From positions 1-64,000 of the forward strand of contig NZ_JBQKKT010000005.1 in NCBI RefSeq assembly GCF_052116585.1: a stretch of DNA of 64,000 nt, given 5' to 3'. Positions 16,786 through 25,800 of the stretch are shown here, in pieces (position 1 is the stretch's first letter; each line of letters begins with the position of its first letter). Source of the DNA: Luteococcus sp052116585. Lineage in GTDB: Bacteria; Actinomycetota; Actinomycetes; Propionibacteriales; Propionibacteriaceae. The position numbers were made by a program, and so were the translations under genes. The notes beneath the pieces are model-generated. The model saw only the letters and a program-made list of their open reading frames with translations, was not told the origin of the DNA and made no database searches.

Positions 16786-18543
16786 ATGAGCACGTCGGCC
16801 TTCGAACACATTTCACCAGCCTGGCCCGGACGAGCACCCTGGGGAACCGCCAACAGCCTGCGCGCGTGGCAGCAGGAAGCCCTCACCCGCTACCTCGACG
16901 AGGCCCCGCGTGACTTCCTGGCCGTCGCCACCCCCGGCGCCGGCAAGACCACCTTCGCGCTGCGCGTCGCGGCCGAGCTGCTGCACCGTCGGATCATCAC
17001 CCGCATCATCGTCGTCGCCCCCACCGAGCACCTGAAGGTGCAGTGGGCCGAAGCCGCGCACCGCGTCGGCATCAACATCGACCCGGGTCTGGGTGGATCC
17101 ACGCGCGGCCGCAGCAAGGAGTTCGACGGCATCGCGGTCACCTATGCCGGCGTCGCTGCGCGCGTGAACCACTACCGCACCCGCACCGAGAGCTTCAAGA
17201 CCCTGGTCATCCTCGACGAGGTGCACCACGCCGGCGACAGCCTCAGCTGGGGCGACGCCATCCAGGAGGCCTTCGAGCCCGCCACCCGTCGACTGGCCCT
17301 CACCGGAACCCCCTTCCGTTCCGACGAGAGCCCGATCCCCTTCGTCACCTACGAGGAACTGCCCAGCGGCGCCAAGCAGTCGAAGGCCGACTACACCTAC
17401 GGCTACGCCGAGGCCCTGCGCGACAATGTCGTGCGCCCCGTCATCTTCATGGCCTACGGCGGGCCGATGCGCTGGCGCACCAAGGCGGGCGAGGTCTTGG
17501 CCGCCAATCTGGGCGAGGCCCTCACCAAGGACCTCACTGCCCACGCCTGGCGCACCGCGCTGGATCCCAAGGGAGAATGGATGCAGTCGGTGCTGAAGGC
17601 GGCCGACATTCGCCTGAGCGAGGTGCGTCGCCACGTCCCCGATGCCGGTGGCCTGGTGATCGCCACCAACCAGACCCAGGCCCGCGCCTATGCCCGCATC
17701 CTGCAGCAGATCACTGGTGAGAAGCCCACCGTCGTGCTCAGCGACGAGGTGGGCGCCAGCAAGCGGATCGAGGACTTCAGCGCCTCCGATGCCCGATGGC
17801 TGGTGGCGGTGCGAATGGTCTCCGAGGGCGTCGACGTGCCGCGACTGGCCGTCGGTGTCTACGCGACGGCGACGTCCACGCCCCTGTTCTTCGCCCAGGC
17901 CGTCGGGCGTTTCGTGCGAACCCGCAAGCGTGGCGAGGTGGCCACCGTCTTCCTGCCCACCGTCCCCGTGATCCTCTCCCACGCGGCCCTGCTGGAGCAG
18001 CAGCGCGACCACGTGCTGGGCGGGCGCAAGAAGGCCGACGACGACCTGTTCGCCCAGGAGGACCTGCTGGTGGAGCAGGCCAATCAGGACGCCAAGGCCT
18101 CCGACGACCTGCTGGGCGAGTGGGAGGCGCTGGAGAGCGTCGCCCAGTTCGACCACGTCATGTTCGACTCGCAGCAGTTCGGTCTCAATGCCGAGCCGAA
18201 CAGCGATGAGGAGGCCGACTACCTGGGACTGCCGGGCCTGCTCGACGCGGACCAGGTCTCCGATCTGCTCAAAGAGCGGCAGCGTCGCCAGATGCAGCGG
18301 CAGCAGCGCCGCGACAAGAAGGAGAAGGTGGCCCCCGAGGTCAGCCTGCACCGGGCGCTGGAGACCAAGCGCAAGGAGCTCAATTCCCTGGTCAGCCAGT
18401 ACTCCCGGTCTCGGGGCGTGCCCCACTCCCACATCCACGCGGAGCTGCGACGCCAGGCGGGTGGCCCCCCATTGGCTCGGGCCTCGACCGACCAGGTGGA
18501 TGCCCGCATCCGGCTGATCCGAAAGTGGCACACGGGCAAGTAG
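16786..18543 (+). CDS. SF2 DEAD/DEAH-box helicase
   Basis: A 585-residue superfamily 2 helicase. Walker A is TPGAGKTTFALRVA, motif Ia region VAPTEHLKVQWAEA, Walker B DEVHHAGD, motif III LTGTPFRSD, and in the second RecA domain motif V is RMVSEGVDVPRLAV and motif VI is QAVGRFVRTRKRGE. A charged coiled-coil-like segment (about residues 500-545, RQRRQMQRQQRRDKKEK) and a short C-terminal domain follow. The start is the ATG at 16786 after GAGGTGG; a longer frame upstream is low-complexity and unlikely. Probably a DNA-dependent ATPase in repair or replication; the exact role is unknown. Confidence 0.85.
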   Translation: MSTSAFEHISPAWPGRAPWGTANSLRAWQQEALTRYLDEAPRDFLAVATPGAGKTTFALRVAAELLHRRIITRIIVVAPTEHLKVQWAEAAHRVGINIDPGLGGSTRGRSKEFDGIAVTYAGVAARVNHYRTRTESFKTLVILDEVHHAGDSLSWGDAIQEAFEPATRRLALTGTPFRSDESPIPFVTYEELPSGAKQSKADYTYGYAEALRDNVVRPVIFMAYGGPMRWRTKAGEVLAANLGEALTKDLTAHAWRTALDPKGEWMQSVLKAADIRLSEVRRHVPDAGGLVIATNQTQARAYARILQQITGEKPTVVLSDEVGASKRIEDFSASDARWLVAVRMVSEGVDVPRLAVGVYATATSTPLFFAQAVGRFVRTRKRGEVATVFLPTVPVILSHAALLEQQRDHVLGGRKKADDDLFAQEDLLVEQANQDAKASDDLLGEWEALESVAQFDHVMFDSQQFGLNAEPNSDEEADYLGLPGLLDADQVSDLLKERQRRQMQRQQRRDKKEKVAPEVSLHRALETKRKELNSLVSQYSRSRGVPHSHIHAELRRQAGGPPLARASTDQVDARIRLIRKWHTGK

Positions 18544-18550
18544 AGGCGCG

Positions 18551-18774
18551 TCGCGTGGGTTTGGTGGGGCCCCAGGGTCCCTTCTTCTTGGCTCGCGTGG
18601 GTTTGGTGGGGCCCCTGGTCCCTTTCTTCTTGGCTCGCGTGGGTTTGGGCCTGGTCCTGGGGCGCCGCGTGGGTTTGGTGGCCTCGCGACGGGTGTAGCG
18701 CACGCGGGGTGTTGGAACCCACGCGAACGTGGGGCTGGGTGTTGGAACCCACGCGGGGTGCTGGATCCCACGCG
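18551..18774. repeat. Composite palindromic intergenic repeat, copy 1
   Basis: Four direct copies of CGCGTGGGTTTGG start near 18552, 18594, 18635 and 18666; the first two belong to nearly identical 41-42 bp units. They are followed by a core GTAGCGCACGCGG, then inverted arms TTGGAACCCACGCG (twice) and TGGATCCCACGCG. Left and right arms are inverse complements, so the element can fold into alternative large hairpins. It lies between the convergent helicase and microprotein genes. A second copy is at 51709-51878, with the same core and arms. Unit lengths are not multiples of three and no ribosome binding site is present, so it is not coding. Confidence 0.85.
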
Positions 18775-18781
18775 AACGCAA

Positions 18782-18819
18782 CAGTGCCCCCGGATCCTGG
18801 GTGGGATCCGGGGGCACTG
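18782..18819. terminator. Hairpin terminator beside the repeat element
   Basis: CAGTGCCCCCGGATCC at 18782-18797 pairs exactly with 18804-18819 around a 6-nt loop. It lies 22 bp beyond the stop of the minus-strand microprotein and could also stop readthrough from the helicase. Confidence 0.75.
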
Positions 18820-18841
18820 CTGGAGAACCGGGTGGGGAGGC

Positions 18842-18988
18842 TTACCGCTGTTCCGTGATCGGGGCCACGGGTGTGGACTCGGTGATCAGGAGGGGTTCGG
18901 CGAACAGAACCGCTACTGCGACGAGCGCCAGTGCCGCGACGCGCTTGCGGAGCTTTTGCTCCCTGTATTGGTCAGAGCCAATCTTCAT
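18842..18988 (-). CDS. Small membrane protein, 48 residues, leaderless
   Basis: The frame begins KIGSDQYREQKLRKR, a basic cytoplasmic segment, followed by one hydrophobic helix (VAALALVAVAVLFAEPLLI) and a short polar tail. The ATG has no properly spaced ribosome binding site. Instead a good promoter (TTGTCT, 17 bp, TACTGT) ends seven bases before it, so the message is probably leaderless. A longer frame upstream would run through this promoter. The gene precedes the hairpin at 18782. Function unknown. Confidence 0.5.
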   Translation of the reverse strand: MKIGSDQYREQKLRKRVAALALVAVAVLFAEPLLITESTPVAPITEQR

Positions 18989-18995
18989 GACTCCG

Positions 18996-19024
18996 ACAGT
19001 AGGAGTCCTCCCAACACAAGACAA
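18996..19024 (-). promoter_or_regulatory. Promoter of the 48-residue gene
   Basis: On the minus strand TTGTCT (19024-19019) and TACTGT (19001-18996) are 17 bp apart, and the -10 ends seven bases before the ATG. This is the best-spaced promoter I found in the window. Confidence 0.55.
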
Positions 19025-19074
19025 GTCCCAGTTTCCGGCAGGTCGGGACTTCTCATCCAGTTCTTGCCCCATGC

Positions 19075-20208
19075 TCAGGCGCTGCCCATCAGTGCCAACA
19101 GCACGCCACCGGCGACGCAGGAGGCCACCTGGCCCGCCGCATTGGCCCCCATCGCGTGCATCAGGACGAAGTTCTCGAAGTCAGCCTTCGAGGCCTCCTT
19201 CTGCACCACTCGGGCCGCCATCGGGAAGGCCGAGATGCCGGCTGCGCCGATCAGCGGGTTGAACTTGCCCCCGGAGAAGAAGTTCAGGATCTTGCCGAAG
19301 ATGACGCCGGCGGCGGTGTCCAGGCAGAAGGCCAGCAGGCCCAGCACCAGGATCATCAGCGTCGACCACTTCAGGAAGGACGAGCCCACCATCGTCGAGC
19401 CGATCGCCAGGCCCAGGAAGAGCGTGACGATGTTGGCGATCTCATTGGACGAGGTTCCCACCAGACGCTCCACCACGCCGGACTCGCGCATCAGGTTGCC
19501 CAGCATCAGCATGCCGATCAGCGGCGTCGCGAAGGGCACCAGGATGCCCACCACCAGCGTCACGACGATCGGGAAGAGGATGCGGGTGCGCTTGCTGATC
19601 TCCCGCTGGGAGTACGGCATCCGGATCTGGCGTTCCTTCTCCGTGGTCAGCGCCCGCATGATCGGCGGCATGATGATCGGCACCAGTGACATGTACGAAT
19701 AGGCCGCCACCGTGATGGGCGCCAACAGCTGGGGCGCCAACTGGCGGCTGACGTAGATCGAGGTCGGGCCGTCGATGGCCCCGATGATGCCGATGGATGC
19801 CGCTTCCGGGCGGCTGAAACCCACCAGCGCTGCCAGGATCAACGTCGCGAAAATGCCGAACTGGCCGGCGGCACCCAGCAGCACCATCTTCGGATTCTCC
19901 AGCAAGGGGCCGAAGTCGGTCATCGCGCCGATGCCGATGAAGATCAGCAGAGGGAAGAGCTCGTTGTCGACGCCCGCATTGCGCAGGATCGTCAGCATGC
20001 CCTCCTCGCCCACCAGGGGCGAGAGCGGCAGGTTGGTGAGCAGGCAACCCGCGCCGATCGGCAGGAGCAGCAGCGGTTCGTACTCCTTGACGATGGCCAG
20101 GCCGATCAGCACGCAGCCCACCGCGATCATCACCACCGACTGCCATGTGACGTTCAGCACGCCACGCAGGAGCAGGTCGATGGTGGACTCCATCAGGACC
20201 GTGGTCAT
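19075..20208 (-). CDS. Na+-transporting decarboxylase beta subunit
   Basis: A 377-residue integral membrane subunit of the OadB/MmdB/GcdB family that couples carboxybiotin decarboxylation to Na+ export. The family motif with the functionally important Asp is visible in GIIGAIDGPTSIYVSRQLAP, and a second conserved helix reads PLIGAAGISAFPMAARVVQ. About nine to eleven hydrophobic segments are present. Its ATG overlaps the stop of the biotin carrier gene as ATGA. It is the last gene of a four-gene operon with carboxyltransferase, gamma-like and biotin subunits. Confidence 0.9.
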   Translation of the reverse strand: MTTVLMESTIDLLLRGVLNVTWQSVVMIAVGCVLIGLAIVKEYEPLLLLPIGAGCLLTNLPLSPLVGEEGMLTILRNAGVDNELFPLLIFIGIGAMTDFGPLLENPKMVLLGAAGQFGIFATLILAALVGFSRPEAASIGIIGAIDGPTSIYVSRQLAPQLLAPITVAAYSYMSLVPIIMPPIMRALTTEKERQIRMPYSQREISKRTRILFPIVVTLVVGILVPFATPLIGMLMLGNLMRESGVVERLVGTSSNEIANIVTLFLGLAIGSTMVGSSFLKWSTLMILVLGLLAFCLDTAAGVIFGKILNFFSGGKFNPLIGAAGISAFPMAARVVQKEASKADFENFVLMHAMGANAAGQVASCVAGGVLLALMGSA

Positions 20209-20708
20209 TCGAACACCACCAGCGGATCACCGAAGCCCACCTGGGCGCCCACCTCGGCAGGCACCTGCGCGATGACACCGTCGCGGGTGGCCTTCAGCTC
20301 GTTCTTCATCTTCATGGCCTCCAGCACCAGCAGCGGATCACCTCGCTTGACGCTCTGGCCGGGCTGGGCGCTGACGGTGAGCACGACGCCGGGCATCGGA
20401 GCGGTCAGCGTGTTCACCCCGCTGGCCGCGCCGCCGCCGGCTGGGGCGGCGGCCCGCGGGCGTGCCGTCGGGGCCGCGGTGGGCGCCGTCGGGACGGGCA
20501 CCGTCTCCGGGCGGGGTGGGGTGGGCAACGGGATGTTGTCGGCCACCTCCATCTCGGGCGTGATCATGGCCTGCGCCAGGTCCTGGTGGTCCCGCAGACG
20601 CACGTCGACGTTCTGGCCGGCGATGGCCACCCGGAAGGTGTTCGCGGTCACCTCCTCAACGTCAACCTCGTGGTCGGAGCCGTTGATCGAGATCGTGTAG
20701 CGGCGCAT
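20205..20708 (-). CDS. Biotin carboxyl carrier subunit of the decarboxylase
   Basis: A 167-residue carrier. The N-terminal 55 residues are followed by a Pro/Ala-rich flexible linker (about 58-95) and a C-terminal biotinyl domain with the attachment site EAMKMKNE, biotin Lys at residue 133. The linker lets the domain swing between carboxyltransferase and membrane subunit. The start follows GAGGAGATAG. It is coupled by ATGA to the beta subunit gene and follows the gamma-like gene closely. It could also serve a transcarboxylase, since propionibacterial 1.3S subunits look alike, but the neighbouring membrane subunit favours the Na+ pump. Confidence 0.9.
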   Translation of the reverse strand: MRRYTISINGSDHEVDVEEVTANTFRVAIAGQNVDVRLRDHQDLAQAMITPEMEVADNIPLPTPPRPETVPVPTAPTAAPTARPRAAAPAGGGAASGVNTLTAPMPGVVLTVSAQPGQSVKRGDPLLVLEAMKMKNELKATRDGVIAQVPAEVGAQVGFGDPLVVFE

Positions 20709-20712
20709 CGGA

Positions 20713-21135
20713 CTATCTCCTCTTCCAGGACTGGTTCTGCGCGGCGCGGCCAACCCCGACCCACCGGCTGGTGTGGATCTGGCTGCCGGGCGCATGGGTT
20801 CGCATGGCGGGCGCGGCCTGCTGGCGGCGCACCTCCGCGTGGGTGATCACGGCCAGCGCGACGGCCGTCGCCTGGTCGACGGTCAGGCCGCCGGAGAGGA
20901 TCTGCACGGCGGGCTGGCTTGCGACGGATTCCGGGGCATCCCCGGCGGGCGAGGCATCGTCGGCAACCGCGGCGAGCGGGGCGGGCGCGGTTTCGGCGGC
21001 GGGGGCCAGTTCGGGCTTGGCCGGTCGATCGAGCTTTCCCAGCAGGGTGAGCACGCCCATCAGCAGTGCAAGCAGGGCGAAGACGACGCCCATGCCCACC
21101 ACGGTCATCTCGAGGCCCCACATCAGGTTGTTCAT
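20713..21135 (-). CDS. Gamma/delta-like (OadG-type) subunit of the decarboxylase
   Basis: A 140-residue protein with one N-terminal transmembrane helix (TVVGMGVVFALLALLMGVLT), the typical start of OadG/MmdD subunits that hold the complex together at the membrane. An Ala/Pro-rich stretch follows, then a segment with VDQATAVALAVITHAEVRRQQ and a basic tail. It starts 10 bp after the carboxyltransferase gene and is followed by the biotin carrier gene. Sequence beyond the helix is poorly conserved in this family, so the call rests on topology and position. Confidence 0.75.
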   Translation of the reverse strand: MNNLMWGLEMTVVGMGVVFALLALLMGVLTLLGKLDRPAKPELAPAAETAPAPLAAVADDASPAGDAPESVASQPAVQILSGGLTVDQATAVALAVITHAEVRRQQAAPAMRTHAPGSQIHTSRWVGVGRAAQNQSWKRR

Positions 21136-21145
21136 CGCGTCGCCC

Positions 21146-22690
21146 CTAGACCGGGAAGAGCCCGTGCTTCTTGGGGATGTTGGTCTGCACCTTGGTGCGC
21201 AACACCTCCAGGGCACGAATCAGGCGCGGACGGGTCTCCATCGGCTCGATCACCTCGTCGATCTGGCCGACGTCGGCCGCGCGGTAGGGGTTGAAGAACT
21301 TCTCGCGGTACTCCTCGACGAAGCGCTTCTCCTCCGCGGCGGGATCCTCGGCCTGCTGGATCTGGCGGCGGTTGAGCAGCCGCGCGGCGCCCTCGGGCCC
21401 CATCACGGCGATCTGGGCGCTGGGCCAGGCGAAGGCCACGTCATTGCCCATCTGCTTGGAACTCAGCGCCACATAGGAACCGCCGATGGCCTTGCGGGTC
21501 ACCACGCTCATCTTGGGAACGGTGGCCTGGCAGTAGGAGTAGATCACCTTGGCGCCGTGCCGGATCACGCCCGCATACTCCTGCTGCACGCCCGGCAGGT
21601 AGCCGGGGCAGTCGACGAAGGTGATGATCGGGATGTTGAACATGTCGCAGATGCGGATGTGGCGGCTGATCTTGTCCGACGAGTCGATGTCCAGGCAGCC
21701 GCTCATCACGGTGGGCTGGTTGGCGATGATGCCCACCGAGTGCCCGTCGAGGCGGGCGAAGGCGCAGATGGCGTTGGCGGCCCAGCCCTCGTGCACCTGC
21801 ATCACCGAGCCGGCGTCGAAGATGAGGTCCAGCACGTCGCGCATGTCATAGGCCATCGCGTCGTCGGCGGGGATGATCGTGTTCAGTGACTCGTCCATCC
21901 GGTCGGGCGAGTCATAGGCGACGATCTCCGGCGGGTCCTCGGTGTTGTTCTGGGGCAGGTAGCTGAGCAGTCGCTTCACCATCTCGATGGCGTTCTGCTC
22001 GTCGGTCGCATTGAACTGTGCGACGCCGGAGCGGGAGTTGTGCACGTAGGCACCGCCCAGGTCCTCGGAGCTGACGTCCTCGCCCGTCACGGCCTTGATG
22101 ATCTCCGGGCCGGTCAGGAACATGTTGGAGGTGGTCTCCACCATGACGGTGAAGTCGGTCAGGGCGGGGGAGTAGACCGCGCCGCCTGCGCACGGGCCCA
22201 TGATCAGGCTGATCTGCGGAATCACGCCGGAGGCGGCCACATTGCGGTAGAAGACCTCGCCGTAGGCGGCCAGGGAGCGCACGCCCTCCTGCACGCGGGC
22301 ACCGCCCGAGTCATTCAGCCCGATCAACGGGATGCCCGATTCCAGCGCCAGGTCCTGGATGCGGCTGATCTTCTGCGCCTGCACCTCGCTGAAGGAGCCA
22401 CCGAGCACGGTGAAGTCCTGCGCGAAGACCGCCACGCGACGGCCGTTGATCTTGCCGAAGCCGGTGATCACGCCGTCGCCCGGGAAGCGCTTCTTGGTCA
22501 TGCCGAAATCGGTGTGGTTGTGGGTGGCCAGCGCGCCGAGCTCCTGGAAGGAGGCCTCGTCCAGCAGGAAGGACAGGCGCTCGCGCGCCGTCATCTTTCC
22601 CTTGGCGTGCTGGGCATCGATTCTTTCGGGTCCGCCGCCCTTCAGCGCTTCCTCGCGCATCTGGCGGAGGGCCTCGAGTGGTTGCGTCAT
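21146..22690 (-). CDS. mmdA: Methylmalonyl-CoA decarboxylase/acyl-CoA carboxyltransferase alpha subunit
   Basis: A 514-residue biotin-dependent carboxyltransferase of the MmdA/PccB family, which moves CO2 between (methyl)malonyl-CoA and biotin. Signatures include GKMTARERLSFLLDE, the oxyanion loops NDSGGARVQEGV and MGPCAGGAVYSPAL, FVDCPGYLPGVQQEYAGVI and the terminal KKHGLFPV, close to the propionibacterial 12S transcarboxylase ending. The ATG follows GAGGAGATGCA. The downstream Na+-pump subunits make methylmalonyl-CoA decarboxylase the best reading; transcarboxylase or propionyl-CoA carboxylase beta subunit are alternatives. Confidence 0.85.
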   Translation of the reverse strand: MTQPLEALRQMREEALKGGGPERIDAQHAKGKMTARERLSFLLDEASFQELGALATHNHTDFGMTKKRFPGDGVITGFGKINGRRVAVFAQDFTVLGGSFSEVQAQKISRIQDLALESGIPLIGLNDSGGARVQEGVRSLAAYGEVFYRNVAASGVIPQISLIMGPCAGGAVYSPALTDFTVMVETTSNMFLTGPEIIKAVTGEDVSSEDLGGAYVHNSRSGVAQFNATDEQNAIEMVKRLLSYLPQNNTEDPPEIVAYDSPDRMDESLNTIIPADDAMAYDMRDVLDLIFDAGSVMQVHEGWAANAICAFARLDGHSVGIIANQPTVMSGCLDIDSSDKISRHIRICDMFNIPIITFVDCPGYLPGVQQEYAGVIRHGAKVIYSYCQATVPKMSVVTRKAIGGSYVALSSKQMGNDVAFAWPSAQIAVMGPEGAARLLNRRQIQQAEDPAAEEKRFVEEYREKFFNPYRAADVGQIDEVIEPMETRPRLIRALEVLRTKVQTNIPKKHGLFPV

Positions 22691-22792
22691 TGCATCTCCT
22701 CGTTGGGTCCCAGACCAATCTATGAGGTGGTCTGGTGCGACGATCGGGCGGGGTGGGGTCTGTGACGAGGGCGTCGACGGGTCAGGATGCGA

Positions 22793-22826
22793 CGAGGGCC
22801 CCGACGCGCGCAGCGTCGAGGCCCTC
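22793..22826 (-). terminator. Hairpin terminator after PPi-PEPCK
   Basis: CGAGGGCC-C-CGACGC pairs with GCGTCG-A-GGCCCTCG, with one internal mismatch and a 4-nt loop, about 50 bp past the stop of the minus-strand gene. Confidence 0.6.
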
Positions 22827-22874
22827 GGAGGGTGCCGGATGGGACCTGATTGGGATCCGCCAGCGTGGCGTCGG

Positions 22875-25800
22875 TCAGCCGAAGCTGACCTGCCGGCCCA
22901 GGGTGCCGTTCAGCGACTCCAGGTAGGCGGGGGACTGGACCATCTGCAGGCGCTCCTGCAGGGTGGCCAGCCGATCGTCCAGGGCCAGGCGACCCACAGG
23001 CTCCGCATTGCCCTCATTCTTCACGAAGGGCGCCAGGTCCGTGACGCCCTGCTTCAGCTGCACGGCCTCCGCATTCTGCTTGGCGGCCAGGCGCTGGGCA
23101 TACCAACCGGAGTCCAGGATGGCGCGTCGCGAGAAGCTCTCCCGGAACTCGGGGCTGTCCAACGTCCAGCCCTTCTCCGAATGGCCGTGGGCCATGATCT
23201 CCAGCAGCGCCTTCAGCGGCGGCACGGCCAGGCTGATGGTGCCGTCGGTGAAGTAGGTCTGCGCCACCCGCTGGTGGGTGGTGACGATCACGTCGACGCT
23301 CTCGGCGAAGACGTCCGGGTCCTGCAGCTCCGGCCGCAACATCTCGTCGGTGAAGACCATGTCCGGGTGCAGGAAGATGCGCCCGAAGAAGTTCGTCGCG
23401 AAGAGATGGTTCATCCGGTATCCCAGCCGGCTGGCCTGGATGGTGCGGCCCTGGTGCTCGAAGTCGGTCATCTTCTCCAGGTAACCGCCGTCGATCAGGT
23501 TCTGCGCCTTGCGTTCCTCGGGCCACATCCGGCTGAAGATCTCCGGCACCAGCAGCGAGATGTCGTGGTCCACGCGCACCTTGGGGCCGATCACCCCGGC
23601 CGACGAGAGCCAGCCGTCGGTCTCGGTCAGCGCGAAGCTGAGCAGGGCCGCGTTGAGGTCGATGATCGACGGCAGGGCATTGAACGGCGCCTTGGTCATG
23701 GCGCCCTCGCTGCCGGCGCCGGTGGTCGACGGGGACTTGCCCGTCATGGAACTGATGAACTCCATGAACAGCTCGGGCAGCTCCATGTAGTGCAGCGGGT
23801 TGTAGGCGCACAGCGGGGGCACGCCCTCCTCCGCCGCATTGTTGCGTCGGCCGGCGGCCACGACGTCCACCGGCATCCGCAGCGGCTCGTCGGCGGCGGT
23901 CTTGCGCTGCAGGTGAACCGCCAGGGAGGCGGCCGCGGTGCCCTCCGGGTTGGTCAGGTCTGGGCGCTTCTGCAGGTAGCGCGGGTTCTTGGAGCGCTTT
24001 CCGTCGGCGACGATGCGCGGCTCGGAGCTGACCGCCAGGAAGAGCGGGCGCTCGTCATCCGCGCCCTGCGCGAAGCGGATGATCCGCTGGCGCATCGGCT
24101 CGGTGAAGGCGCTGAGGCCGGGGGCGTCGGCGACGATCTCGCGGGCCTCCTCCCGGGTGAGCGGGTGGAAGTTGGAGATGAAGGAGTCGTCGCCGGACAT
24201 GTCCAGCTCGGTCTGCTTGTCGTAGCCGCGGTGGATCGCGTCGTCGGGGCGCTGGAAGAGCAGCTGTTCGCAGTTCTGCACGTACTTGGCGCTCACCGGA
24301 TCGGTGGTCTCACCCAGGGGCGGGGCGACGACGGAGGCCGTGATGTCGTCCTCGGTCTGCACCTTCATGGCGGGCGAGAAGTCGGGGCGCAGGCTGAACA
24401 GGCGCCAGCTGCCGTCGGCCTCGAAGCCCACGCGCAGCATGTTCACCATGATCTTCTCGCCGTCCAGCCGCAGCGAATTGCCCTTGCGGCCGTTGATGAC
24501 GCCGACGGTGAAGTGACTGCGCCAGTCGGTGCCCCATTCGGGCTTGTAATAGCGCTTCACGGTGAAGACCAGCTCGCTGACGTGCGGCGGGATGGTCTCC
24601 AGCCACTGGTTGTACTCGTCGGTGAACTCGGCGCGCGGGGTCAGCAGCTTGATCACCGAGCCCAGCGAACGGTCGCTGGACAGGATGCTGCGCTGGTCAT
24701 CGGCGGCCGGGTCGCGGAAGCGGTCCGAGTAGTCGCGGTCCAGGAGTTCCTGCACCATGTCGAGGTCGGCATCGACGTCGGCCGTGAAGGCGCTGCCGAA
24801 GACGAAGGCGTCGAGCAGGCTCTTGGAGATCTCGCTCTTGCCGCCGCCGGAGACGGTGGCCGGCTTGTGCAGCTGGGTGGACGACGGCGAGGTGCCGATC
24901 AGGTGCCACTGGGTGGGGTCCGCGTCACGCGGCTTGGCGTGCACCCGGTAGCCATTGGGCGCCAGGTAGGTCTTGCCCGCCAGCAGCGGCGTGCTGCCCT
25001 GCGAGCCGTCCGGATTGGTCCAGGTGACCTGCTGGGTGCGCATCGAGTAGCTCGCCTTGCCCGGCACCACCACCAGGTGGGCCTGCTCCCGGTCGGTGGC
25101 ATGGCCCTGCGGCTGCTGTTCGAAGCGTTCCGGATTGCGGGCCACCACGTCGGCGACGGTGAAGTCGTCGGGGGTGTAGGTGTCGGTCCACTCCTGGCCC
25201 AGGTTGTAGGCGGGGAAGGCCAGGGCGCCACCGGAGTGCTCCTCCTCGGCCAGGCCGAACAGGTTGGCGGAGTAGGAGATCTGCGTCTTGACCTCCTTCT
25301 TGCAGTAGCCGAAGTAGTTGTCGGCGATCACGGTGACGATCACGCCACGCTCGTCGCGGGCGCACAGCTTGAAGGCCTGGCCGTTGTTGTAGAGCTCGTC
25401 GTCGTTCTCCCAGCACATCCCGTCGCGCTTCTGGCGTTCGGTGGCGTCGTTGACGTGGGGCAGACCGAGCGACTTCTTGGTGACCCGGGTCAGGTGCGGG
25501 GCCAGGATGACGGCCCCGGTGGTTCCGGTCCAGCCCTCGGGATCCAGCGACGCGTCGTTCTCCGGCAGGTGCGGATCGCCGGCATTGCCGAAGATGCCCT
25601 CGACGAAGTCCAGGTTGGAGACCAGTCCGCCGGGGACGATGAAGCGGACCTCCATGGTGCGTTCCCGGGTGAAGCCGGGCACCGCGGGCACCACCAGCGG
25701 GCGCAGCAGCAGCGAGACGAAGCAGGCGGCCTTCTGCTCCTGGTTGGCGGTGAACGGCAGCTGCAGGTCCTCGACGGGCGGCTGGAAGGCCTGGTCCAGC

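Noticed and set aside
18219..18817. Proline/threonine repeat peptides encoded across the dispersed repeat
   Set aside because: Unit lengths of 41-42 and about 32 bp do not keep one frame, and there is no ribosome binding site. The similar peptides in both copies only reflect DNA similarity.
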